Of a stretch of 64,000 nt of DNA, positions 50,393-61,000 are shown piece after piece. A program made the translations under genes and the position numbers. Source of the DNA: Trochalopteron elliotii (lineage: Eukaryota > Chordata > Aves > Passeriformes > Leiothrichidae); NCBI GenBank assembly GCA_024734555.1, contig JANPWX010000038.1, positions 3,921,586 to 3,985,585 on the forward strand. Reading direction: 5' to 3'. Each line of letters begins with the position of its first letter. Position 1 is the first letter of the stretch. A model generated the notes under the pieces. It was given only the letters and a program-made list of their open reading frames with translations, had not been told where the DNA came from and did no database searches.

Positions 50393-53300
50393 GCTAGCTA
50401 ATTATTTCCTGCTTGTAATTACTCCAAGCCTCATGCTCCTTTACACATTGCCATGGCCCATGAGGGCAGAGTGAGTCGCGACGCTTTTCTTGGGCTCTCA
50501 TTGCCAAACAGACCTGGGTAACAGCCCTCATAAGATCTTGTCTGATGTCAGAGCTGATGAATGCCTTTTCCTCTTGGAAAATTGTAATGAGCAGAGAAAG
50601 CACAACAACATAAATCTGCGGCAGCGACAGTGACTGTGGCCAGAATCAGGAACGGCTCATGCATGGCCAAAGTCTGAATGAGCGCTTGGGATTGTTCCTC
50701 TGAAACTCACTGTCTGGTGTTGATGGGGACCTGTGCACTTCCCAGCTCCCCACCACTATCCTCTGGTGATCCAGCAAGATGAAAAATAACCTTATTGACT
50801 CCAGTGACCTCTTAGTGTCAGAAAAGGAAAAAAAAACCTAGCAGCAAGTTCAACTGTGCATTGGGACATTAATTTTAAAAAGACTACTTCAAAGGAATGC
50901 AAGCACACTGCATGACCCAGAGCAGTCAGTTTTCTTCTGTTCTTTGAGGAAATTGCTAACCCAATTTCAATCCTACAGATAAAAGTATTTTATGGTCCCA
51001 AAAGTTTATCTTTCAAGTGGGGTTTAAGCACAATCATGGGAAAGACAGCATCATATGTTTGTGCACATTCAGTGCCTCTTTTACCTTTAGTTTGGGGAGT
51101 AAAAAAATGGAAGGAAAATTATTTAATTTTGTCATTAACTTTCTTGTTAATCTCAAAATGAGGGCGGAATAAACCCCAATGAAACAAGTGCCTGAAATTT
51201 GATGGAAAAGTCCAACACAGGACAAGGAAGGAGCTGTTTCTGACTAGAAAGCCAGAAATGTGGTAACATTTGTATGAGCAACTCTGATTATACAAAGCAG
51301 CCTTCCCACAGTAATTGTCTAGTGTGCAGTACATGAAATGCCGTGTTACGCATTGGCAGTTTTTGAGGCCAAGTTGCTGCTGTAAGAAATCCACAGGCAG
51401 CTCTGGGGTGGAACAGAGACTAAAAATGAAATTTTTGTTCCCTGAGATATTTGGAGTACTGCCCAGCCCCCGTGCTGGGATAGGGTTTGTCCCACTACAG
51501 GGGCACTGGTATGCATCCTCCTTTTTGGAGCTGTTTGCTTCAGGAGGAAAGGTCAGTTTTAGGGCCTCAGGGACAAGCACGTTCCTGCATAGATGATTGC
51601 CCACAACTTTTGTGGTCCAGAGCTGGCTTTAACCTCTCAGCAAAATTGTTTGTGAGCTGGGGCGTATCCTGTGAATTGTGAAAAGGGCAGAGTTGCTGGG
51701 AAAACCTCTGTACAGCAGCCCCAGAGGCAACAAGGGGTTATTAGAACCTTGGGCCACGCTCCTAGCCCACATAATTTTCTCCTCTGCTCTTGCATAAAGG
51801 AAAGCCAAAACTATTTGTCTTATTTTGGAAAAGAAATCCCTAAGAAAAGCTGTGGAGCAGAGAACAGTGCTGCATAAGCTGCCTTAGCAATGTCAGAACT
51901 CTGCTTGTGTTTGGTGTCTCCTTGAGGCAAGAAGGGGGAGACTTCATAGCCATCAGTCTCTCAGAAGAACCACACAGTGTCCATCAAGTCACTGGGGTTC
52001 CTTGTTACTTGCAAAATGGTGTGTAGGCTTTTAATGTAACTTATTCAGTGGGCATCCTGATATGGAGTCCGAGCACATAATTATAGAAAAAGTGAAAGCC
52101 AAGCAGCCATCCTTGTTGCCAACCCATCAGTATTTTTACAACAGCTAAGTAGAAGATTCTGAAGGAACCACTTTGCCTTTAAACCCTTTCCCTTCAAACA
52201 AGTGCCAGCTCCATTTCCAAAATTACATGCTGCTGTCTAAAGTGGTCCATACAGTTCTGCCACAGTCCTGCTATTAACTGCTGTCTCATTAGCCACTCTT
52301 GATTCTTAGCTTTGTGCTGACAGAATAAAATGAATGTTGTAATGTTGACCACCATATCTGGTATTTTGCGGAGATGGCTGTATTGGAGATATTGGTTCCC
52401 AGCAATAGTTCCTTTGCCTCTAAATTTCAATAGCACAGACTGCAAAGCAGCTCCCTGAAAACAGACTGTTGTCACTATAGATTACTGTCTGAAATTAATA
52501 CTGGCTTTCACCTACAAACTCACAATGTTTCCCAGGAACCCTCATGCACACATTTATATATCTGATAATTACACCAACCATAGAGTTTTTTAGTATTTTT
52601 CTGAAAATTTGGGAGCAAATCAGCCCATGCCAACTTGAAGTTCATCTTCCAAATTGTCTCACCTCTGAAATGGCTGAGACACCTTCTAGAGCCAAAGGAA
52701 TGGCATTCCTGCCTCTAACCTACTCAGAGAAAACAGCTGAGATGCTCTTTTTTGAATATACAGTTTAGAGCTCCTCTGCACTTATGAAGGGGGTTTGCAT
52801 TTTCAATTTACCTTTTACAACAGGCTGAATATTTGCCAAATGAGGAGCTTTATTTTCCATAGGGAGCTCACAGACAAACCATCCAGGTTTACTTTGTTCC
52901 TTTTAAGCTACTGGGTGCCTCCAGGCCTACTGGTGAGCAGAAATCACTTTCATGTTCCCCAGCCAGAGCAGCCTGGCAGGGGGAGGACAGGCCACCCTCC
53001 CCAAGCTCCAAACAGCCATGTGGCAGGGGAGACCCAGTCTGAGCTTTGCTAATTTTCTTCTGATGCTTCTTCTTCTTTGTGGACTTCCACTGAAAATACA
53101 CTAAGATAAATGTATCTATAGCCCCAGTTTTCATGTCACATTTCCAGAGCAGCCAACACAATACTAACTTGAAAAATACTAGTCCCTTCTGGCCCCTTGG
53201 GGTAGTGCCACTGCACACCACACACCTTATTCCTCAGCCAGCTGTTTTGGTTCTCTCAAAACAGGCCTTTTCACCAGACTCCTCTCTGCAAAATGCTTCC

Positions 53301-53459
53301 CTGCCCTGTTTTCCTGTCCCTGTGACAGCACAGCTGTTGGCATCATGAAGTGCATGCTGGCATGCCAGGGCTGGCTGACTGGCTGTCCGCATCCTGCATC
53401 CCTCATGAACGTAGCAGGGTGCCACAGCTTGCAGGCGAGAGCAGTGATTCACTTCATTT
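50393..53459. other. unique non-coding DNA, 3.1 kb
   Basis: No gene or repeat recognised. A 161-codon minus-strand frame at 51,119-51,604 is the longest here, but it has a competing plus-strand frame and no domain, signal peptide or conserved motif. Confidence 0.5.
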
Positions 53460-53600
53460 CACTTACCCCCATTTACCTCAATTCCCCCATCTGTAAAACA
53501 CAGATAACATTTCTCTAGCTCACAGGAGACGTTGATCACATTATTTATATCCAGACTCATGTTCAGACTACGCAGCTGTAAACAGCCGGTGATATTACAT
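53460..53600 (+). repeat. MIR-type SINE relic, plus strand
   Basis: 'acctcaattcccccatctgtaaaacacagataacatttctctagctcacaggagacgttgatcac' follows the MIR 3' half ('cctcagtttccccatctgtaaaatggggataata..cctctcacagggttgttgtgag'). The tRNA-like head is not visible, so this is the core and 3' part only. Confidence 0.65.
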
Positions 53601-54119
53601 AAATGTCATTAGTGTAACCACTCACAAGGACGTGGGAGGATTTGTGTAAAGGCACAAACAGGGACTTTTAGCAGAGGAGGAATGCGTTTCTATTCTGCAT
53701 GAATCTGAACATAAATATATATGACAAAAATTAATACTACTGTGTCTTTTTTAGGTCCCTCCTGGCAACTATTGAAAGAAATTATTTCTGTTGGAAAGTT
53801 TAACATCTGCATTAGTTTTTGATTTAAATGAAAGACAGAAAAAAGGCAGCGAGGAAGGCAGACACTTCTCTAGTATTTGCCACTTCTTTTTCCTAAAGTC
53901 TGCTCTTGCTTACAACAGGAAAATAAGCACTTTTTTTTCCTCCTTCTGAAACTCCCTTCAATCCTCTGAAACTGTAGTGGTGACTTTAGTGAATGTTTGA
54001 GTCATGGGCTGATGCTCGTCCCAAATCTCTGGGCTTTTGAAGCTGCTCAGCCATAGCCAGGTCAATAGACACACTAGGTTGCGCCAAATTGACTCCGAAG
54101 GCTTTCTGCACAGCCTCCA
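53601..54119. other. unique non-coding DNA
   Basis: Nothing recognised. Confidence 0.5.
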
Positions 54120-54216
54120 GAAAGACAGGAGTTGCTCTATTAGATCAAACTAAAAGGGCATGCAGTCCAGGATCCTATTTCCAATCCTGGACAATACCAG
54201 ATGCTTCAGAGGTTAG
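54120..54216 (-). mobile_element. old CR1-type LINE 3' tail, minus strand
   Basis: On the minus strand it reads 'ctctgaagcatctggtattgtccaggattggaaataggatcctggactgcatg..gatctaatagagcaactcc'. This matches the 3' tail of the older CR1 family ('ctctgaagcatctggtactggccactg..gacaggatactggactagatggacc..ctgatccagtatggcagttctt'). Only about 95 bases remain. It is probably the same family as the copy at 44.5 kb. Confidence 0.68.
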
Positions 54217-56639
54217 ATGCCGTTTAAGCCCCAGCGACTTCTTTGTACAATAAATTTGAACTGTGTGGAGTTATATTGCAACCTGCTGAGAAGAAAATTG
54301 AAGATATGGAAATTGCATTTTGTGGCTGAAATGCAATTCAGACCAAAGATATTGTGAACTAGAGCGCTGAGAGAAACGGTCTGAAGGTCTGGAAAAGCAA
54401 AGCTGTGAAATCCTGTGCGGTAGTGTAGCCATCTAGTGATCATTTCAAGAAGACTCTCTTTTTCTGGGGGAAATGTGATGCAGTACACTGAGAGGCAGGG
54501 ACGATGATACTGTTTGAAATTAAGAAGTAAGGGCAAAGATCTGAGAGGAACAAGATGCTGCATGTGTTGGGGGTAACATTTACAAAGCTGGAAAACATGA
54601 TTACAAGAGGTTGGTGATTCTGAAGGATCAAAAGGTTTATCTGCAGCATGCCTGCCACCTGCAAGAGCATTTGCACAATACAGGGATTCAAAAAAACATC
54701 ATCCAGAGAAGAGAGAGCTCACATGCCAGAAGATATTCAGAAGTGCTTGCAAACTGCCAGTGAGCACCTGAAGAGTAAGACTTGCACAGCAGGACCAAAA
54801 TTCTCTGCCTGGTTGCTCACAGGATGCTTATTCAATTTCAGTTGAAAAAGAGAATTCCAACTAGAAAGAAACACAGTTTCCCTAGACCTCAGGTGAAGAT
54901 TTTATTTTCATTTCATATGGAAAAGGAATGAGAGATTCCCTCTAAATGTAAACTCTCTCAGGATACCAGGAAAAAGGATTGTATATTTGACCGATGCAGC
55001 AGGGATAATTACTGTATTGATGCATTTATGCTTATGCCTGGCTTATGCCTAAGCAAAGCATGGTGTCAATCAGCAATACACTGCCAAAACCAAAAGCTCT
55101 GTGCCACTTTACACCACACGAGGAATCAGAAATCAGCAAGGCAAGTCCAAAACTAAGAACTGAAGTCACTAAACCAGAACCAAGATGAAATGGTCCCATA
55201 CCTTGACTCCAGCCATGGCCTGCACATTATTGCACCACAGTTTTCCTGTGAGCCATGTTCTGACCCACATCATCTCTGGTAGCTGAAGACTGGTTTAAGC
55301 TCTGAAGCAGGAGGCTTAAGAGATCTGTCTACCTCTCAGTGTTTTTAACAATGGTCATTATGATTGCACTGGGTGTTCTTATAGGCAAACATAAGGATAT
55401 CAAGAGAATTTGGCACAAATTACAGTAAATAGCATAATAATTCAATCTAAAGGCTTAATAAAGTATTTCAATATTCATACTATGGCAATCTGCTCTATAG
55501 TTAACTTATAAGCAGGCAGAGAAAGTAAGTATTTCATTTTTTCTGTACTGAATTCCACTTAGTCTTATCATTCTCATTTCATGAAAGAGGGAAAATAGAA
55601 GAGCTGTCCTGTCTTATATCTCTGCTATTCTTCATTGTATTATTTTTATTCTTCATTACTCTTAATGAAAAACATTTTTATTCATTTTTCTTAGGGAAAT
55701 ACGGACCCTATCTCATTTGTGCCGTTTCCCCCAAGCCCTTAAATGCCCACAGCAGCCATTCTTTCTCTTGCTCTGCACTTGAGCATAGCATACAGACAGA
55801 CAAAACTCCTCTGGGACTTAGCAGCACCAGTTACACTGGTGCTACACTGGGTGCATTGCTGTTGTACCAGACATCTCCTCATCGAGACAGCATCACAAGT
55901 CACCAGTGGGTTGTAAGGGCACTCAGCTCTAGCTGCAGCTCTGGTTTTTCTTGCTTATTCCTAGACTGCTCTGGGTTCAAGCCATATATAACAAAAGAAC
56001 TGAAGTGACAATAATTGTGCAGTTTCCACTGCACTGTCACAATATTCAGAAGGTAGCTACACCCGTGGAGATCTCTGCAACTCAGATGGATGTTGCATCC
56101 TTTCTCTTTTCGTCCTGTCTCTCATTCTTATGATCCAGTAGACTTTGTGAAGCAAACCTCCTGAGGAGGTCGTGACAGGCATCGAAACTCCTGCTGGTTG
56201 TTTGGGAGGGTTTAGGCTTTCAGCTACTCTGTAGCAGATAGTGACATCTGGGCCCAGTCTTAGAAAAGAGGGGTGAAGTAGGTATTACAGAGAGAGGTTG
56301 GAGATAAAAAGAATAATTGTGTGTACAGTCACGGAGACTTAGAATTATATATCGGAATTGTATTTATCCATTGCTGAGCAACAAAAAGCTAACAATGTTA
56401 AACCCAAGATTAATTTCCTCCTCTCCTTTGTCCAACAGGTACATTAAATAAGCAGGGCAAAAATATGAACTAACAAAAGAATAATAATAACTGAGTATAA
56501 TTCAAGTTTTAAGCAAGTCCTTGATCTTTCCTTTATAAATCACTCGCGCTTCACCAGAATTTTCCAGGAATTGTTTGCAGAATTCCACCAACTGTCTTGC
56601 TGGTCCTGCACCTGACATTATAAATAGGGAACAGGTATC
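54217..56639. other. unique non-coding DNA
   Basis: No gene or repeat recognised in these 2.4 kb. There are AT-rich patches near 55.6 kb. A 116-codon frame at 54,213-54,563 (minus) lacks features. Confidence 0.5.
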
Positions 56640-58050
56640 TTAATTTTCTCAGTCAAATCAGCATTTTTGGGAGGATCCCAACACGGGCTGGTGAGTTATC
56701 TACCATGGGTCTTCTTCACACTTGCTGTCTATCAGGAAGCAGCCTCTCCTCCTGTATGCATGATCTAAATTCTCCAGTTCTAGTTGCATGACCTTGAATC
56801 TGGAGATATTGAAAAGGATTTAGCTCAGCAAAGTACAGCCTTATCAAGTTCAGTCCATAGAACTCGACTGTCCTTATTTTTCACCTTTGTCATCCACAAA
56901 CTTTATTAACAATGACTTTACATATTCTTACAAAAAACTGGGGGAATACAAAAGGAACTGAGCCAAGAAGTGACCCCTGGGGAGTCCTTGGGGCTTACTA
57001 ATTTAGATTGAAATGGCTTAATCCATTTAAAATGTGCTACTTTTAGTTTATCCACTGCTAACTTTTAATTAGAATCTCCTGTGACACTGTGTCTGATGCC
57101 CAACACGTGATGAGAAACACATCATGTGGGCNNNNNNNNNNNNNNNNNNNNNNNNNNNNNNNNNNNNNNNNNNNNNNNNNNNNNNNNNNNNNNNNNNNNN
57201 NNNNNNNNNNNNNNNNNNNNNNNNNNNNNNNNNNNNNNNNNNNNNNNNNNNNNNNNNNNNNNNNNNNNNNNNNNNNNNNNNNNNNNNNNNNNNNNNNNNN
57301 NNNNNNNNNNNNNNNNNNNNNNNNNNNNNNNNNNNNNNNNNNNNNNNNNNNNNNNNNNNNNNNNNNNNNNNNNNNNNNNNNNNNNNNNNNNNNNNNNNNN
57401 NNNNNNNNNNNNNNNNNNNNNNNNNNNNNNNNNNNNNNNNNNNNNNNNNNNNNNNNNNNNNNNNNNNNNNNNNNNNNNNNNNNNNNNNNNNNNNNNNNNN
57501 NNCCTCTTCTCTCTTCTTTTTCTTTATAGACCATATTTATTGCTAGGCAAATCAAACTTTATTCACCTGTGGTTTCAAAGTATCTTTTTAAAAATTTGGT
57601 ACAATCTTATGCAATCAAGTTCATGTCTGAGCACACCCTTCTCTGATGTGCTCTTCACAGTTTGCTCACAAACAATGTGTGATCTTCTTGTGTAAATATT
57701 TTCTGAACTCCTGGGTGAAACTTATTTGGTCATGTAAATTTTAAGATGCTCACTGTTAGCAATGGCTCTCTAGCATTTTCATTAGCTACTTTCAAAACAG
57801 AATTTCATTCTCACTGTGACTCCCAAATGTATGACAAAGCACCTTCCCTTATCCATAATGAATATTCATTTAGCAGTTCATTTTTTTTCTGCAGTAGTGC
57901 CAATTGTACCAAGTAATGAACCTATGTTTTCTTAAGGGATGGCTTTCATTCCAGTATCTGAATTCTTATTCCTCAACCTCCTTGGCATATGTACATAGAA
58001 ATGTTAATTACCCTGCAACAGTTTTGATTGAGGTGGCTGTATATAATCCA
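56640..58050 (-). mobile_element. old CR1-type LINE, reverse transcriptase region, minus strand (contains gap)
   Basis: On the minus strand, from right to left: 'KNELLNEYSL' near 57,860 (compare 'AELLNEYFASVF'), 'NKFHPGVQKIF' near 57,720 (compare 'DGIHPRVLKEL'), then the gap. Next is WASDTVSQEIL at about 57,075-57,105 (compare 'KAFDTVSHNIL'), 'SPGVTSWLSSF' near 56,975 (compare 'PQGSVLGPVLF'), and KFVDDKG with the catalytic FVDD at 56,889-56,900. After these, 'gaatttagatcatgcatacaggagg' and 'gaagaagacccatggtagataac' match the stretch after the palm in old CR1 copies ('LGVVVDNQ'). Stops and frameshifts are many. Block order and spacing are right for one element, slightly shortened between the DTV and FVDD blocks. 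Confidence 0.7.
57132..57502. other. assembly gap (371 Ns)
   Basis: A continuous run of N. Any reading frame that crosses it is meaningless. The flanks belong to one decayed CR1 copy, so most of the missing bases are probably CR1 reverse transcriptase sequence. Confidence 0.99.
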
Positions 58051-61000
58051 GACAATTCCAAAGCTGAAATAAAATTCAGAGTCAAAAGGTACATGTTTCT
58101 TTTCAGCTTTCACAGTAGTTTTTTCATTGCACTCAAAATACCTCATATTCTACTTACTTTCATTTCAAAGCACTGTATGCACTAGGAATATTTTGCTAGC
58201 ATCTCCACAGAAATGATGTCATCCTGGCAGGAAAATTAAGTGTACCTTTGCTATTTTATGGCAAGCAGCAAATTTATTTATTTGATTTGACTCACTCACG
58301 GGAAATATTTTTCATGGAGAATATCCCCTAAGCATTAATTCTACTAAAATAACCATGAAGAACATCTAACACATGGCCGTATAAATAGTTGAAAGTAAAT
58401 ATTCATAGGATCATGCTATTACTCTAGCTAACCTGACAGCCATGCTTGCTACCATGCCACCCCCAGACATTTCCCTTCCCAGCCCCCTGAGATCCCAGCC
58501 TCACTCTCCAGCATAACTGCTTTGGAGCCAGCAGCATTCCTGAGTTCTCAGGAGCAGGGCTGGCCTTAGCTATAGGTCTCAGAGGTGCCAGAGCTGGGAC
58601 AACCTCCTGGCTGGCAGGGCCAGAGGCATGAACGTTTCCCGCAGCAAGCCCTCTGCTTGCTGCTGTTGTCCTTCTACCTTTCACATTCCCACCTCTTTCT
58701 CATCATTTTCTTGCACACAAAATCAGCTAAGGATGGCTTACCCCGGAGTGGTCTCAGCACACCTGACTCATGGTGGCAGAGGACACTATAAAGCTAGACC
58801 CTAAACACTGGCATGTATAATCCCAAGTTATAAAGATGATGGATATGGATATATCCACACCCCAGAGCAGAGGAGTGAAAACGTAAGTAGATGCAGGAGT
58901 GCAACGCAAGCTGCAGCCACCAAAACCGCGTTGAACCAACATGGCACAGCTCCAATGTAACTGGCAATGCACTGAAACTACCTTTTGGATGAGCGCTTTG
59001 GCTATGGACAGCACTTTTGTTTCTCAGGGTGCACTAGGAAATGATAAGGCAACAAAAATGCATAGGAGTCACATCATTGCCAGCAATTAACTCAGAAAGA
59101 ATTATTTGATGTGGAAGTTTACCAAATGCTGACAATAAATAAACACTTCCACTGAGGATCACTTCTTTTCCACTATTTCCTGCACCCTCTAGGGGACATC
59201 TTGCAGTCTGCAGAATGGAAGGCTAAATTTCTGTGTTTCCCAACCTGCTAGTAGGTCCCACCATCTTGAAAGTTATCTAAGGCAAATCCGCTTAAACTCC
59301 TTGGCACCAGACTCCCATCTAAGCCACGCTTCCCCACAGAGAAATGACACTTTCTGGTCCACAAACTCATTTGTCAATGGTGAGTGAATCAAGGTAATGT
59401 TTGTCATGGGCACAAGTCTCCCTTTTCATCTCCAGCTGCTGGGCAGAAGTATTAATCTCTTCTCTCTTCCCTTGACTGCTTAAAACCCTTTTCTCCACTC
59501 TTCACCTTTAATATCTCTGTCTTGGCAGAGCAGGGCATGAAAACCGAAGCAGTGCTGAACAAAAAAATGCTGCTTCTATACTCCCACTGCAAAAACAATC
59601 AGTTCTGTTACATTGACCATGATCGCATCAATCACTGAATACATCAAGTTATGATATTCCTTGTCTTGAGCTGTGATATATGCAGTCCTGGGAAGCTAGT
59701 ATTCAATTTTTTATTCCTGTATTGGGTGGTAGAAATGGTCCTGAATGGCAAATTCGGATGCAGACCCTCAGCTGCCCTGCAGTTTAAGATATTTGGTTTC
59801 CAAGTTCTGGTTCAAGTGCCTCTCCTGCACAGTGGATACTAAACCCAGCAGGTTGTTAACAGCCACTCTGTTTTCTATACAATACACAGAAACCTTTCCC
59901 ATTGCCCCCTCCGGCCACCCCTCACCAAAAAAAAAGGTGAGAAAGAAAAATCAATGTGATAATTTATCTACACTGCCTGAAAACTCACTACAAACGCACA
60001 CCACAAATAATCAAGTGAAATAGAGAGAGAGAACTTAATAGTGACAAAGAAACTCATGTGCAATTTAGTACAGTCTACACTCCAGTTTCCCTCTGCAGCA
60101 CAAAGCAACATGCCACCTCAGTCTGACCATATTTCCTCATGAAGAATGCTTTCTTTTAAAAAACCCAAACCTTTCTCCACTCTTCCATCTCTCTCTGCAG
60201 CATTTGCCTTTCCCTTGATTTTCTGTGTGCTCATCTGCATTCATTTCTCTCCCTGATTTACCTTTTTTTAAAAAAAAAACAACAAGTGAACCTCTGAGCC
60301 AAGGCGTATCGGTTAATCTAACCCATCTATCAACAGTTTCTGAGCCACCTTTTCAACCTATGCAGCCGGGGATTTTGACCAGGCTTTTATCATTTTTATG
60401 TGCGCTGCTGCCACCCGCTGTCACAAGGTCACCCTTGGAAATGATACTATGCCTCAGTGGGTACTTTTTCACCTAATAAAATATACAGCACACTGTATAT
60501 CAATCAGATTATCTAGGGACCAAATACTGAACAGTCAAAGAGGGGTAAATGCCTCCCTCTGGATCAATTTTTGATTGCATAGCAAGGGTAACCTCTTTGC
60601 CAATGAGAGAGACAGAAAGTCCAGCATTTGACTACGGGGAGCCTCTTGAGTAATTTTGGAAGCACAGTCTCTATTTACTCTCACACATTCAAGGGTTTGA
60701 ACTTAAAGAGGTTACGAACAAGGCCTGTGACAGACACAACTGCCCCAGCAAATTTCACCCCCAGCACTCAGGCACTGTTTGGTCCATCAGCCCCCCTTGC
60801 ACATGGGGCAGCTTTTGGACTGACCTCTGCAGGGTTTAGAGTTCATGCATGCTGAGACCAGGAGTGAAAACTCACTGAATAGCATGTACCTGGGGAGAGA
60901 GCCCGCTTCAAGGAAATGTATTTTGGATCTCTTGCTGCACAGTTCTGGAGCTGGCTCCTGGTTTTACAAGCAAACAAGTAGCAATTAAGGGCAAATTTGC

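Noticed and set aside
51119..51604. 161-codon minus-strand frame
   Set aside because: It has no recognisable domain, an overlapping plus-strand frame of 93 codons, and no splice or promoter context.
57058..57695. Reading frames of 140-189 codons across the gap
   Set aside because: Their length comes from the 371 Ns translated as unknown residues. Only the minus-strand flank (WASDTVSQEIL) is meaningful, as a CR1 remnant.
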